Shown in pieces: positions 12,407-12,472 of a DNA stretch of 12,472 nucleotides. Location: positions 1 to 12,472 of the forward strand of contig JAHFRO010000065.1 in the NCBI GenBank assembly GCA_023266245.1. The letters run 5' to 3'. The stretch's first letter is position 1, and every line of letters begins with the position of its first letter. The stretch is from Betaproteobacteria bacterium. GTDB taxonomy: Bacteria > Pseudomonadota > Gammaproteobacteria > Burkholderiales > SG8-41. The notes beneath the pieces were generated by a model. The model was not told where the DNA came from. It was given only the letters and a program-made list of their open reading frames with translations, and made no database searches. Both the position numbers and the translations under genes were made by a program.

Positions 12407-12472
12407 CAACTGCTCGCGGGCGGCGGGGGATGCGGGCTCCCGGCCGCCAGCCGCCTCGGCGCAAGACGCTCA

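Overview
This window looks like a piece of chromosome from a GC-rich betaproteobacterium, probably a Burkholderiales-like environmental lineage. The evidence is codon use with strong G/C at third positions, a stand-alone Bug-type (tripartite tricarboxylate transporter) periplasmic receptor, a form II CO-dehydrogenase-like molybdenum hydroxylase, and intergenic spacers full of short degenerate repeats. I cannot name a species.

Layout, left to right. (1) 2-286, +: the 3' end of an alpha/beta hydrolase, cut by the window edge. (2) 287-489: a repeat-filled spacer, then a possible 52-residue zinc-ribbon ORF at 490-648. (3) 599-4344, minus strand: a three-subunit molybdenum hydroxylase in the order large (Mo-cofactor), medium (FAD), small (2x[2Fe-2S]). 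A repeat-filled 165-base gap separates medium from small. (4) 4345-4821: non-coding, with a 270-base element bounded by 22-base inverted repeats (21/22 matching) and packed with nested hairpins. (5) 4822-5790, minus: a Bug-type solute receptor, divergent from (6) 5987-7153, +: cystathionine beta-lyase (metC-like). (7) 7357-8283, +: a 3-hydroxyisobutyrate-dehydrogenase-family oxidoreductase. (8) 8415-9392, minus: a Gfo/Idh/MocA oxidoreductase. (9) 9556-9741, minus: a C-terminal relic of a fumarylacetoacetate-hydrolase (FAH) gene, followed by a good terminator. (10) 9847-10836, +: an ATP-grasp ligase of unknown substrate. (11) 11118-12329, +: an exported vanadium-haloperoxidase-like PAP2-fold protein, followed by a terminator.

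The window falls into two parts by repeat content. From 287 to about 8413 the spacers carry the same short dispersed repeats: three recurring families, called A, B and C here, plus one perfect 26-base palindrome. From 9393 to the right edge these are absent. Instead there are two FAH-tail relics flanking the ATP-grasp gene, a twice-occurring GGGGTYRGAGTCAATT motif, and strong palindromes. The right part therefore probably has a separate history, and it holds the least-characterised genes.

Most genes look like an unlinked catabolic and amino-acid assortment rather than one pathway. The exception may be the molybdenum hydroxylase and the hydrolase at the left edge, whose family resemblances together recall N-heterocycle degradation. 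I found no rRNA, intact tRNA, CRISPR array or complete insertion sequence. The most interesting non-coding feature is the structured element at 4381-4650. The most interesting coding features are the ATP-grasp ligase and its haloperoxidase-like neighbour.
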